Positions 1 to 8,671 of a DNA stretch of 64,000 nt are shown in pieces; the stretch's first letter is position 1, and each line of letters starts with the position of its first letter. Source of the stretch: UBA2199 sp964628035 (GTDB lineage: Bacteria; Acidobacteriota; Aminicenantia; UBA2199); the NCBI GenBank assembly GCA_964628035.1, contig CAZVPI010000004.1:62001-126000 (forward strand). The letters run 5' to 3'. Under the pieces are notes generated by a model. That model saw nothing but the letters and a program-made list of their open reading frames with translations, was not told where the DNA came from and did no database searches. A program made the position numbers and the translations under genes.

Positions 1-1163
1 TCGCTGGAATCGGTGGCCAGGGTGAAGACGACATCCTCGTGGTCCAGTTCGTAATGCTTCGCCGTCTTGACCGCCGCCAGCAGGTTGGCGATCGCCGAGA
101 TGCCCAGAAGCGGCAGCGCGTCGACCTGCTCCCCGGCCAGCCCCAGCTCCAGGAGGCGCCGGCGCCCGGCCGGCTCGTTGAACAGGCGCAGCAGGCGCAT
201 GCAGTCCTCGTCGTCGATGGCGGCCACGGCGTCGGTGTTGCGCACGTTGTGGATCCAGGGGACGTGCTTGTCGCCGATGCCCTCGATGCGGTGGCCGCCG
301 AAGCCGTTCTGCAGCAGCGTCGGGCACTGCAGCGCCTCGGAGGCCACCACCCGCAAAGCCGGGAAGCGGCCGCGCAGGTAGTCGCCGGCAGCGATGGTCC
401 CGGCCGAGCCGGTGGCCGAGACGTAGGCGGCCAGCCGCTGGCCGGGGGCGGCGACGGCCTGGAAGACCTCCTCGACGGCCGGGCCGGTGTTGCCGTAGTG
501 CCAGACGGCGTTGCCGAACTCGTCGAACTGGTTGAAGATGACGCACTCGGGCCGGGTCTGGCGGATCTCCCAGCACTTGTCGTAAATCTCCTTGACGTTG
601 GACTCGCAGCCCGGCGTGGCGATCACCTCGGCGCCGATATCCCTCAGCCAGTCGAAGCGCTCGCGGCTCATCAGCTCGGGCAGGATGGCCACGGCGGTGC
701 AGCCCATGAGATAGGAGTCGAAGGCGCCGCCGCGGCAGTAGTTGCCGGTCGAGGGCCAGACCGCCTTGTGGCGGGTGGGGTCGAAGCGGCCGCTGACCAG
801 TTGCGGCGCCAGGCAGCCGTAGGCGGCGCCGACCTTGTGGGCGCCGGTGGGGAACCACTTGCCCACCAGCAGCAGGATGCGCGCCTGCACGCCGGTCAGT
901 TCGCCCGGCATCTCCAGGAAGTTGACGCCGGCGAACAGGCCGCCCCGGTCCCGCGGCTCGTTCTTCCAGGTGATGCGGAACAGGTTCAGCGGGTGCAGGT
1001 CCCACAGGCCGATCCCCTTCAGCTTCTCGCGCACCGCCTGCGGCACCCGGCGCGGATCGCGCTGCTGGGCGAAGGTGGGCAGGATGATGTTCCGCTCGCG
1101 GAAGCGGGCGACGGTCTTTTCCAGCACGGCGGGGTCGACGACGCGGTCGATGGGTTCGATCAT
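1..1163 (-). CDS. PLP-dependent lyase-family enzyme (fold type II), 3' end outside window
   Basis: The first 387 codons are visible and the gene runs off the left edge. The product looks like a tryptophan-synthase-beta/cysteine-synthase-type PLP enzyme. The candidate Schiff-base lysine is Lys110 in PTGAHKVGAAYG, followed by the phosphate-binding-type segment PSTGNYCRGGAF. Start: ATG at 1163 with AGGAG seven bases upstream. A related PLP enzyme is commonly found with SsnA and selenium-dependent molybdenum hydroxylases, and both lie just beyond the neighbouring divergent kinase. A role in amino-acid or carbamoyl/diaminopropionate catabolism is plausible from that context, but the substrate is not readable. 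Family confident, function open. Confidence 0.8.
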   Translation of the reverse strand, partial: MIEPIDRVVDPAVLEKTVARFRERNIILPTFAQQRDPRRVPQAVREKLKGIGLWDLHPLNLFRITWKNEPRDRGGLFAGVNFLEMPGELTGVQARILLLVGKWFPTGAHKVGAAYGCLAPQLVSGRFDPTRHKAVWPSTGNYCRGGAFDSYLMGCTAVAILPELMSRERFDWLRDIGAEVIATPGCESNVKEIYDKCWEIRQTRPECVIFNQFDEFGNAVWHYGNTGPAVEEVFQAVAAPGQRLAAYVSATGSAGTIAAGDYLRGRFPALRVVASEALQCPTLLQNGFGGHRIEGIGDKHVPWIHNVRNTDAVAAIDDEDCMRLLRLFNEPAGRRRLLELGLAGEQVDALPLLGISAIANLLAAVKTAKHYELDHEDVVFTLATDSS

Positions 1164-1182
1164 GGGGCGGCTCCTGCGGGGC

Positions 1183-1211
1183 ATTTTCACGCGATTGCCT
1201 GATCCTGTCAA
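1183..1211 (-). promoter_or_regulatory. sigma70-type promoter of the PLP enzyme gene
   Basis: On the minus strand TTGACA (1211-1206) is followed by a 17 nt spacer and GAAAAT (1188-1183). The predicted start of transcription near 1176 would leave a leader of only about 13 nt, just enough to hold the AGGAG site. Confidence 0.5.
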
Positions 1212-1508
1212 TAGCTCCGAAATGAAATGGGTGGGGCTGAGGCACCGATTTCCAAACGCCAAACAAATCCCCATGACCGAATGGCCCAAACCAGGGCCCT
1301 CAAAAGGCAAAAGAGACGACCGATACCCCTTAATGACTCGCTTCCACTACTATCACGAGCACTCTTTTGCTTGATTGAAAAAACAAAGTGCCCGTCAGGG
1401 GGTTGAAATTGCGAACATGAATCCAGTTGGGATTTGCTGCTTGGATTTCGGCGCTCTGATCGTAGCGAACGCCGCATGCCGTGCGTCCAGATCCATCCTT
1501 TCCCGTTA
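1212..1508. other. Divergent intergenic region with word repeats
   Basis: About 300 bases with no credible gene. 1240-1320 holds the 'CCAAAC/CCAAAT' word lexicon (for example TTTCCAAACGCCAAACAAATC). The same lexicon recurs at 12980-13060 and, inverted, at 13160-13230. 1455-1495 has GCATGCCGTGCG-like words. Nothing else recognised. Confidence 0.5.
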
Positions 1509-1523
1509 TGCTATAATTGCCCC
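1509..1523 (+). promoter_or_regulatory. Extended -10 promoter giving a leaderless mRNA
   Basis: TG-C-TATAAT (TATAAT at 1512-1517) ends six bases before ATG 1524. No Shine-Dalgarno is present in the gap. Transcription is expected to begin at the A of the start codon. Confidence 0.7.
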
Positions 1524-3170
1524 ATGGCCAAAATAACGCTGACCCTGCCCGACGGCAAGCGCATCATAGCCCGGCCGGGGCAGGACCTTCACGAGCTCTC
1601 GCGCGGCACCTCGGGCCTGGTGCTGGCGGCCCGGCTGGACGGCGACCTCGTTCCCCTCGATCTCGCGCCGGAGCACGACGCCCGGCTGGAATGGGTGACC
1701 TACGCCGAGAAGGCCGGCGTGGAGGTCTACCAGCGCAGCGCCTCCTTCATCCTGAACATGGCCGTCGCCGAGCTGTTCCGCAACACGCGCCTGGTCATCG
1801 GCCACTCGATCTCCTTCGGATTCTACTACGACTTCGCCTGCGGCATTCCGGTCAGCCAGGAGCTGCTCAACGAGATCAGCGTGCGCATGCGCGAGATCTG
1901 CCGCCGCGACCTGCCCTTCCGCCGCCGCCGGCTGGGGCGGCAGGAGGCGGCCGCCTACTTCGCCGGGAGGGCCATGAGCGACAGCCGCCGCCTGGCCGAG
2001 CACTCCCCAGGCGACACCCTGCAGGTGGTCGAATGCGGCCCGTTCGCCAACCTGGAAATCTACCCCCTGGCCTACTCCACCGGCGCCGTGTCGCGCTTCG
2101 AGCTGAAAACCTACAGCCCGGGCTTCGTCATGCTGTTCCCCGAGCCCGAGGACTTCACGGTCAACAGCCACATCGGCAAGACGCGCAAGCTCTTCCAGAT
2201 CTATCAGGAGAGCAAGGAGTGGGGCACCATCCTGGGGGTCAGCGACGTCGGGCGCCTGAACCAGGTCATCGCCCGCGACCACGTGTCGGAGATCATCAAG
2301 GTGGCCGAGGCGCTGCATGAGAAGAAGATCGCCCGCATCGCCGACGTCATCAGCGAGCACCGCCAGGAGCTGCGCCTGGTCCTGGTCACCGGGCCGTCGG
2401 CGGCCGGCAAGACCACCTTCTGCAAGCGCCTCGCGGCCCAGCTGCAGGTCAACGGCCTGCGGCCGCTGGCCCTCTCCATGGACAACTATTTCGTCGATCG
2501 CGAGGCCTGCCCCCGCGACGAGTCGGGCGAGCTCGACTTCGAGGCCGTGGAAGCGCTCGACCTCGACCTGTTCAACCGCCACCTCTCCGACCTGCTGGCC
2601 GGGCGCGAGGTGCAGGTGCCCGCTTTCGACTTCGAGACCGGCCGCCGCGCCCCGGGCCACCGCCTCACCTGGCTCGAGGACGACCAGGTGCTGCTGATCG
2701 AGGGCATCCACGCCCTGAATCCGCGCATCAGCGCCTCGGTCGACGAGCGGGTCAAGTTCCGGGTCTACATTTCGGCGTTGACGCAGTTGACCATCAACGA
2801 CCACAGCCGCATCTCGACCACCGACACGCGCATGCTGCGGCGCATGGTGCGCGACAGCCGCTACCGCCACTACAGCGCCTCCGAGACCCTGCAGCGCTTC
2901 CCCTCGGTCATCCGCGGCGAGCGGCGCAACACCTATCCCTTCCAGGAGAACGCCGACGTGATGTTCAACTCGGCGCTGGTCTACGAGCTCGCGGTGCTGC
3001 GCGGCCTGGCGGCACCGCTCCTGGAGGCGATCCCCCGCTCCGACCCGGCCTACCCCGAGGCGCAGCGGCTGCTGACCTTCCTGAACCTCTTCCGGCCGGT
3101 GGCCGCCGACGAGGTGCCGCCGACCTCGATCCTGCGCGAGTTCATCGGCGGCTCCAGCTTCCGCTACTGA
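1524..3170 (+). CDS. TGS-domain nucleoside (uridine-like) kinase
   Basis: 548 aa. The N-terminal ~65 residues look like a TGS domain. A threonyl-tRNA-synthetase second-additional-domain-like region follows (about 75-260; HSISFGFYYDF). The C-terminal half is a uridine-kinase/phosphoribulokinase-type P-loop ATPase with Walker A GPSAAGKTTF at about 290. This fusion is usually annotated 'nucleoside kinase'; it probably phosphorylates uridine or a related nucleoside in the cytosol. The start is set by the extended -10 box six bases upstream; an upstream in-frame start near 1434 would place the promoter inside the gene. The 3' end overlaps the convergent ssnA stop by 7 bp. Confidence 0.85.
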   Translation: MAKITLTLPDGKRIIARPGQDLHELSRGTSGLVLAARLDGDLVPLDLAPEHDARLEWVTYAEKAGVEVYQRSASFILNMAVAELFRNTRLVIGHSISFGFYYDFACGIPVSQELLNEISVRMREICRRDLPFRRRRLGRQEAAAYFAGRAMSDSRRLAEHSPGDTLQVVECGPFANLEIYPLAYSTGAVSRFELKTYSPGFVMLFPEPEDFTVNSHIGKTRKLFQIYQESKEWGTILGVSDVGRLNQVIARDHVSEIIKVAEALHEKKIARIADVISEHRQELRLVLVTGPSAAGKTTFCKRLAAQLQVNGLRPLALSMDNYFVDREACPRDESGELDFEAVEALDLDLFNRHLSDLLAGREVQVPAFDFETGRRAPGHRLTWLEDDQVLLIEGIHALNPRISASVDERVKFRVYISALTQLTINDHSRISTTDTRMLRRMVRDSRYRHYSASETLQRFPSVIRGERRNTYPFQENADVMFNSALVYELAVLRGLAAPLLEAIPRSDPAYPEAQRLLTFLNLFRPVAADEVPPTSILREFIGGSSFRY

Positions 3171-4441
3171 GCCAGCCGCCGCCACAGCCGCTCGGCGCCG
3201 GCGCGGGTGAGGGCCAGCACCTGCTGTTCGTCGACGGTCAGCAAACGGCGGTTCTCCACGATCAGGCGGCCGCGGGCGACGACGCTGTCGATGTGGCAGG
3301 CGCTGATGCCGTAGAACAGGTGGCCCAGGAAGTTCTCTTCGCCGACCGGGGTCGGCGACGGATAGTCGAGGACCACCAGGTTGTTCTCGCCGTCGCCGGC
3401 GAAGCCGTTCTCGCCCAGGTAGTCGTGGACGCGGCGCAGCCGCGAATAGATTTCCGCCAGGTCGGCGTGCTCGGCGTCGATACCGCTGAAAAAGGCCGCC
3501 TGGGCCGAGCGCAGCATGTCGGAATGCATGCCGTCGGTGCCCAGCATGATGCGGCTGCTCAGCCCCTCGCCGCGGAACAGGCCGACGCGGTTGTTCAGGT
3601 TGCTTTCCATGTTCTCGGCCACCCAGGCCGGCGAGCCCTTGAGGATGGCCCGCTCCTCCCTGTCCAGGTGCAGGCCGTGGACCAGGATGGTGCGCGGGAA
3701 ATCGAGGACGCCGGCCTCCTGGAAGCGCTCGACGACGCGGCAGCCGTACAGGGAATAGGTCGTCTCCTGGTCGACGGCGTCCTCGGCGGCATGCACGTGG
3801 ATGCCCGACAGGTACTTGCGCGCCAGGGCCACGGCACGCTGCAGCAGGTCGTCACCCACGGTGAACGAGGCGTGCAGGCCGACCAGGCAGGGCTGGCCGG
3901 CGGCCAGGCGGTTCCCGGTTTCGGCCAGCCCCTTCTCGCAGGCGGCCGGGCCGTCGCGGTCGGAGAGTTCCAGGCAGGGCAGGAGGCCGACGCCCACCTC
4001 GGCGAAGGCGCCGGCGATGGCCTCGAGCGAGCCCTCGACGGCGTTGGGCGAGGAGTGATGGTCGATGACATAGGTGACGCCGTTGCGGGCGCACTGCACC
4101 GCCGTGGCCAGGGCCGACAGCAGGACCAGCTCGGGATCGAGGGCGCGGTCCAGCTTCCACCACACGTATTCCAGCTTCTGCGCGAAGTCGGCAGGGGCCT
4201 TCAGCGGCAGCGGCATGCCCCGGGCCAGCGCCGAGTAGGCGTGGTGGTGGCCGCAGGCGAAGGCGCGGGTGACCAGCTTGCCGCCGCAGGCCAGCACGCG
4301 GTCGCCGGCGGCCGGCTCGGCCGGGACCTCGGCGACGAACTCCAGGCCGCCTTCGTCCCCCTCCCCCACCCGCAGGTGGCCGCGGGTGAACTTCAGCGTC
4401 CGCCAGTCGACGTAGGTCGCGTCGCGCAGGAACAGGCTCAT
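3164..4441 (-). CDS. ssnA: Putative aminohydrolase SsnA
   Basis: 425 aa, amidohydrolase-superfamily metal hydrolase (chlorohydrolase/deaminase branch). Metal-ligand motifs are visible in order: CGHHHAYS near residue 65, HVHAAE near 220, VHGLHL near 265 and LGTDGMHSDM near 310. Family knowledge (TIGR03314) places SsnA in the set that co-occurs with orphan SelD and selenium-dependent molybdenum hydroxylases, where it is thought to deaminate or hydrolyse a purine-like compound. Its ATG overlaps the TGA of the upstream hydroxylase (ATGA, 4438-4441), so the two are translationally coupled. Substrate unproven. Confidence 0.88.
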   Translation of the reverse strand: MSLFLRDATYVDWRTLKFTRGHLRVGEGDEGGLEFVAEVPAEPAAGDRVLACGGKLVTRAFACGHHHAYSALARGMPLPLKAPADFAQKLEYVWWKLDRALDPELVLLSALATAVQCARNGVTYVIDHHSSPNAVEGSLEAIAGAFAEVGVGLLPCLELSDRDGPAACEKGLAETGNRLAAGQPCLVGLHASFTVGDDLLQRAVALARKYLSGIHVHAAEDAVDQETTYSLYGCRVVERFQEAGVLDFPRTILVHGLHLDREERAILKGSPAWVAENMESNLNNRVGLFRGEGLSSRIMLGTDGMHSDMLRSAQAAFFSGIDAEHADLAEIYSRLRRVHDYLGENGFAGDGENNLVVLDYPSPTPVGEENFLGHLFYGISACHIDSVVARGRLIVENRRLLTVDEQQVLALTRAGAERLWRRLAQ

Positions 4442-6993
4442 GATCGTCTCTCCTTCCGCGCCAGCGGCAGCCCGAAGCGGCGGCGGCCATCGGCCAGGCA
4501 CAGGGCGTTGGCCACGGCGGCGGCGGTGGGCACCAGACCGATCTCGCCCACGCCCTTGGCGCCGTAGGGACCGAATTCGTCGGCGACCTCCACCGGGATC
4601 ACCTCGATCCGCGGCACATCGCCGGCCCGCAGCAGGCCCAGGTCGGCCAGGCGGCCGCCGGGAATGCCGTTGTCCAGCGGCAAGTCCTCGCTCAGGGCGT
4701 ACCCCAGCCCCATGACCACGGCGCCCTGGATCTGCCCCTCGAACAGGGTGGGATTGACCACCCTGCCGGCGTCGTGGGCGGCGACGATGGCGCTGACGCG
4801 GCCGCCGCCGTCCAGGATCGCCAGCTGGGCGGCGTAGCCGTACGAATAGTGGCTGACCGCCGGTCCCGGGGCCCCGGGCGGCGTCGTCCAGTCGCAGCGC
4901 CAGGAGCCGGGATAGACCCTTCCGGCCAGGTCGGCCAGCGTCTTCTTCTCCAGGTCGCGGCGCAGGGCAACGCAGGCGGCGATCAGGGCGTTGCCCACCA
5001 GCGACGTGGCGCGCGAGGCGGTGGTCATGCCGCTGCGCGCCTCGTAGGCGGTGTCGACGCGCACCTCCATGCGTTCGGGGTCGATGCCCGTCTCCTGGCT
5101 CACCACCTGGCGGGCCACCGTATGCACTCCCTGGCCCATCTCGGTCCAACCGTGGTGCAGGACCAGCCGGCCGCCGGGCAGGACCTCGATCATGACCCGG
5201 GAGTCATCGGGGACGCCGTTGCCGATGCCGGTGTTCTTGATGCCGCAGGCCAGGCCGGCGTTCGCCTCGGCGTAGAAGCGCTCCTTCAGCGCCAGCAGGC
5301 AGGCGCGCACACCGACGCCGCGGCCCAGCACCTGCCCCGAGGCGGTCATGCGCCCTTCGTCGAGGGCGTTGTCGAAACGGAACTGCCAGCGGTCGAAGCC
5401 CCCCTTCTCGCAGAGCATGTCGACGCAGCTCTCCATGGCGAAGGTCACCTGGTTGACGCCGAAGCCGCGCATGGCGCCGCTGGGGACGTTGTGGGTGTAA
5501 AGGGCCTTGGCCTCTATGTCGACGGCCGGCACGTGGTAGGCGCCGCTGGCATGCCCGGCGGCGCGCTCGAGCACCTTGCCCCCCACCGAGGCGTAGGCCC
5601 CCGTGTCGCCGACGATGCGCGCCTTGAGCGCCGTGAGCCGCCCCTGGCGGTCGCAGCCCAGGGCGTACTCCATGACGAAGGGATGGCGCTTGGGGTGCAT
5701 GCGCAGCGACTCGGGCCGGCTGAGGCGCACCCGCACCGGCCGCTTCAGCAGCAGGGCGAACAGGGCGGCATGGCCCTGAACGGTCAGGTCCTCCTTGCCG
5801 CCGAAGCCGCCGCCGCTGGCCACCTGGATCACGCGCACCGCCTCCGCCGGCAGGCCGAGGAGCGAGGCCACCTGGCGCCGGTCCTCGTAGACGCCCTGCC
5901 CTTGCGAGTACAGGCGCACGCCGTCGCCCTCGGGCAGTGCCAGCGCGGCCTCGGTCTCCAGGAAGGCGTGCTCGATCCTCTGGGTGCGGAAGACGCCGGA
6001 GGCGACATGGGCCGAGGCGGCCAGGATGGCGTCGACGTCGCCGCCGCGGCGAATGACCGTCTTCTCCAGCAGGTTGCCCATTTCATGGACCCGGATGGGG
6101 CTTGCCTCGGCCTGCAGGACGTCGGTCAGCGGCTCCAGGACCTCGTAGTCGACGTCGATGGCGGCGGCGGCGGCGCGGGCCTGCGCCTCGCTCTCGGCCG
6201 CCACCCCGGCCAGGACATCCGCGCCGCTGCGCACCGTCTCGCCGGCGGCGACCAGCAGCGGCCAGTCGGCGACGACCAGGCCGGTGCGCCGCTCCCCGGG
6301 AACGTCGGCGGCGGTGAAGACGCGCAGCACGCCCGGCATGGCGGCCGCCCTGGACACGTCGATGCGCCGGACCACGGCGCGGGCATGGTCGGAAAAGCGC
6401 AGGGCGCCGAAGGCCATCCCCGGCAGGCGCAGGTCGGCGACGAAGGGGCGGCGGCCGACGGCGGTCTCCCAAGCCTCGTATTTGGCCTGGCGGCCGCCGA
6501 TCCCCGGATTGCCGTCGGGCGCAGCGCTTTCGCTCCCGGCCAGCCGCCCGGCGGCGTGCTCGATGGCCTCGATGATCTTGACATAGCCGGTGCAGCGGCA
6601 CAGGTTCGGCTTCAGCGCCGCCACGATCTGCTCGCGGCTGGGGCGGGGATTGTCCTGCAGCAGGATCTTGGCGCGCATCAGGAAGCCGGGAGTGCAGAAG
6701 CCGCACTGCACAGCCCCCTTGTCGACGAAGGCCCGGCCCAGGGTCCGCAGCAGCTCGGCGGGCAGCCCCTCCAGGGTGAGGATCCGCCCCCCGGCGACCT
6801 TTTTCATCTGCGTGACGCAGGCCAGGGCGGGCCTGCCGTTCAGCTCCACCAGGCAGGCGCCGCAAGCCCCCTGCCCCGAGCAGCCGTCCTTGGGGGAAAC
6901 GAGGCCCCTCTCTTCGCGCAGGAAGTCGAGCAGCGGGCGCCCCTCGTCTCCGGAGTACTCGACGCGCTGGCCGTTCAGCTCGAACAAGATCAT
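4438..6993 (-). CDS. Selenium-dependent xanthine dehydrogenase-type [2Fe-2S]/molybdopterin hydroxylase
   Basis: 851 aa fusion. Residues 1-80 form a plant-type [2Fe-2S] domain with Cys38, Cys44, Cys47, Cys59. Residues 90-150 form the second [2Fe-2S] domain with Cys97, Cys100, Cys132, Cys134. The remainder is the large molybdopterin-binding region ending with the GVGEIG active-site Glu motif. No FAD domain is present. Architecture and the adjacent ssnA match TIGR03311, whose active-site Mo is thought to carry a labile selenium ligand. Likely reaction: hydroxylation of xanthine or another purine. The start at 6993 is chosen because TATAAT ends six bases upstream; the longer ATG at 7011 would lie inside the promoter. 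Confidence 0.85.
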   Translation of the reverse strand: MILFELNGQRVEYSGDEGRPLLDFLREERGLVSPKDGCSGQGACGACLVELNGRPALACVTQMKKVAGGRILTLEGLPAELLRTLGRAFVDKGAVQCGFCTPGFLMRAKILLQDNPRPSREQIVAALKPNLCRCTGYVKIIEAIEHAAGRLAGSESAAPDGNPGIGGRQAKYEAWETAVGRRPFVADLRLPGMAFGALRFSDHARAVVRRIDVSRAAAMPGVLRVFTAADVPGERRTGLVVADWPLLVAAGETVRSGADVLAGVAAESEAQARAAAAAIDVDYEVLEPLTDVLQAEASPIRVHEMGNLLEKTVIRRGGDVDAILAASAHVASGVFRTQRIEHAFLETEAALALPEGDGVRLYSQGQGVYEDRRQVASLLGLPAEAVRVIQVASGGGFGGKEDLTVQGHAALFALLLKRPVRVRLSRPESLRMHPKRHPFVMEYALGCDRQGRLTALKARIVGDTGAYASVGGKVLERAAGHASGAYHVPAVDIEAKALYTHNVPSGAMRGFGVNQVTFAMESCVDMLCEKGGFDRWQFRFDNALDEGRMTASGQVLGRGVGVRACLLALKERFYAEANAGLACGIKNTGIGNGVPDDSRVMIEVLPGGRLVLHHGWTEMGQGVHTVARQVVSQETGIDPERMEVRVDTAYEARSGMTTASRATSLVGNALIAACVALRRDLEKKTLADLAGRVYPGSWRCDWTTPPGAPGPAVSHYSYGYAAQLAILDGGGRVSAIVAAHDAGRVVNPTLFEGQIQGAVVMGLGYALSEDLPLDNGIPGGRLADLGLLRAGDVPRIEVIPVEVADEFGPYGAKGVGEIGLVPTAAAVANALCLADGRRRFGLPLARKERRS

Positions 6994-7008
6994 TGGGAAA
7001 TTATACCA
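6994..7008 (-). promoter_or_regulatory. Extended -10 promoter, leaderless start of the hydroxylase-ssnA operon
   Basis: Minus strand TG-G-TATAAT (TATAAT at 7005-7000), six bases before ATG 6993. No Shine-Dalgarno. Confidence 0.7.
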
Positions 7009-7036
7009 CATCGGAATGTCGGAATGATCGGCCTAT

Positions 7037-7225
7037 CGTGACATGTGACGAGTAAAGGCATGCATCGGGCTTCAGTGAAAAGTGCGAGGGAAAACGTGAA
7101 AAGCGCGGAGATCGTTCCCTTGATGAACGGTCCTCGCCGCTCCCCTCGCCGGCGCCTCTCAGGGTCGTCCCTGTAGTTCGCCGATTTTTTTGCTGTCACT
7201 GGCGCTGCTTGCTCGTCGAGCTGCT
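7037..7225. repeat. Intergenic word-repeat element with a dispersed 46-bp block
   Basis: Begins with CGTGACATGTGACGAG and GTGAAAAGTGCGAGG words. 7107-7152 matches 24114-24159 in inverted orientation at 44 of 46 positions by my alignment. The right part has reverse-complement words (GCTGTCACTGGCG). No gene seen. Confidence 0.65.
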
Positions 7226-7245
7226 TGCTCACACCAACCCGAACA

Positions 7246-8265
7246 CTACGAGTCCGTACGAGTCCCGAATCTGGGATGCCTGGCCGCTGCCAGGTTGACG
7301 ATGCGGCTGCCCATGCGGCCGTAGGAATAGCCGGCATCGGCCGCCGCCTGGGTCAGCGAGGTCAGCGGGTTGATGTCGGGGTTGGGATTCACGTCGATGA
7401 CGGCGAAACCGTCGCGCCCGCGGCGGACGTCGATGCGGCCGTAGTCGCGGCAGCCGACGGCCCGGTAGGTGGCCAGGACGATGCGGTCGAGCTCGGCGCG
7501 CTCCTCCGGCTCCAACTCGGCCGGGACGTGCAGGGCGATGGTCTGGTAGAGCCTGGAGTGGGGCTCGTATTTGGCTTCATAGGTGAACAGCCGCTCGCGG
7601 ATGTCGCCCAGTTCGCCGTAGTCCATCTCGGTCGCCGGCAGCACCGACACGGAGCCGTTGCCCCAGGCCGCCTGGTGCAGCTCGCGGCCGTCGATGAAGG
7701 CCTCGACCAGCGCCGGCTGGCGATGGGTATCGAGGATGAATTCGACGCGGCGCTCGAGCTCCACCGGCGACGAAACGACCGAGTCGCAGGAGATGCCGAT
7801 GCTGCCGTGCTCGTGGGCGGTCTTGACGAGGGCCGGGAAGAGGTTCCAGCCGCCGGCGGCCGGCGCGCGGAACACGGCCCAGGGCGGAGTGGGCAGGCGC
7901 GCCTGGTCGAGGATGCGCTTGACGCGCGGCTTGTCGTAGGAGAGCGACAGCACCTGGCGCGACGAGCCGGTGAAGACAAACCCCATTTTCTCCAGGACGG
8001 CGGCGACCTCGGGTTCGCTGCGCGGCACGCCGGGGATCTCCTCGCACCAGTTGAACACGATGTGCTTGCGCGGGTCGAAACCTCCCAGGCGTTCGGCCAG
8101 GCGGTCATCCTCGAGCGCCAGCAGTTCGAGCGGATGCCCCATCCCGCGCAGGGCGTCGGCCAGCGCCGTGATGTCTTCCAGGGTTTCGCCTCGCTCCGCG
8201 GCGGTCCACTCGGGGTTCAGGTTGTGCAGCAGGAGCACGGGCAGGTCGCGACGAAGCTCAGCCAT
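7246..8265 (-). CDS. D-alanine-D-alanine ligase-like ATP-grasp protein
   Basis: 339 aa. ATP-grasp ligase fold: N-terminal substrate region, then FTGSSRQVLSLSYDKPRVK near 115, and the metal-binding terminus DVNPNPDINPLTSL near 305, which is characteristic of Ddl and related ligases. It is not in a murein gene cluster and lacks the usual Ddl neighbours, so it may ligate another amino acid or peptide. Start ATG 8265 has AGGGG upstream and overlaps the stop of a 23-codon leaderless ORF (ATGGCTGA); an in-frame ATG at 8319 is the alternative. The C-terminal codons (ACT CGT ACG GAC TCG TAG) look derived from the adjoining repeat words. Confidence 0.75.
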   Translation of the reverse strand: MAELRRDLPVLLLHNLNPEWTAAERGETLEDITALADALRGMGHPLELLALEDDRLAERLGGFDPRKHIVFNWCEEIPGVPRSEPEVAAVLEKMGFVFTGSSRQVLSLSYDKPRVKRILDQARLPTPPWAVFRAPAAGGWNLFPALVKTAHEHGSIGISCDSVVSSPVELERRVEFILDTHRQPALVEAFIDGRELHQAAWGNGSVSVLPATEMDYGELGDIRERLFTYEAKYEPHSRLYQTIALHVPAELEPEERAELDRIVLATYRAVGCRDYGRIDVRRGRDGFAVIDVNPNPDINPLTSLTQAAADAGYSYGRMGSRIVNLAAARHPRFGTRTDS

Positions 8266-8329
8266 TGCCCCTGCGCAACGCGTCCGAGCGCGACGGATCG
8301 TCCCGCGAAACACGCGCATTCGTTGTCAT
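8258..8329 (-). CDS. Possible 23-codon leaderless upstream ORF
   Basis: ATG 8329 lies seven bases after an extended -10 box (TGC-TATACT). The frame runs 23 codons and its TGA overlaps the ATG of the ATP-grasp gene by the sequence ATGGCTGA. The peptide has no recognisable features. If translated it could couple or gate translation of the ligase gene. It may instead be only part of a short leader. Confidence 0.3.
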   Translation of the reverse strand: MTTNARVSRDDPSRSDALRRGNG

Positions 8330-8345
8330 TGTTTTCAGTATAGCA
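8330..8345 (-). promoter_or_regulatory. Extended -10 promoter of the ATP-grasp gene
   Basis: Minus strand TG-C-TATACT (TATACT at 8342-8337). It is followed by an AT-rich stretch upstream (8345-8375) typical of promoters in this GC-rich sequence. Confidence 0.6.
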
Positions 8346-8671
8346 AAAGAATTCTTTTTGCAAAAATTATTTGGCGACATTCATGCGCAACCGGGCCAAG
8401 CAACGTCGATCTTTGCTGCCGGGCGACGCGAACGCGTTCCGCGCACAGGGCGCCCAGCTTGTGGCGTGAGGCAAAAGCAAAGTGCCCCCCTTGCGTGTCC
8501 GTGCTGGTGTTGGCGCTTGTGTCGGCACCAGCAAGATTCGAGCTCATTCAATTATCCTAGAAAGGGGCTGCTGCCATTCACGAATGGCAAATCACGGCAG
8601 CCTTTCAAGGTTGCTGCTCCCACCACCACCATCGTCACCACTCCTTTTTCTCTCGTTTGGCTATTTCCGTG
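8346..8671. other. Intergenic region with two hairpins
   Basis: No gene. A hairpin at 8502-8533 has arms TGCTGGTG/CACCAGCA. A larger one lies at 8560-8606, with outer arms GAAAGG..CTGC/GCAGCCTTTC and an inner TGCCATTC/GAATGGCA. Both lie downstream of the mscS-like stop in its reading direction and may terminate that transcript. Confidence 0.45.

Noticed and set aside
39..1202. Long open frame on the plus strand opposite the PLP enzyme
   Set aside because: Ala/Gly/Arg/Gln-rich translation with no motif; the opposite frame has clear PLP-enzyme motifs. This is GC-skew shadowing, as in most long frames opposite genes here.
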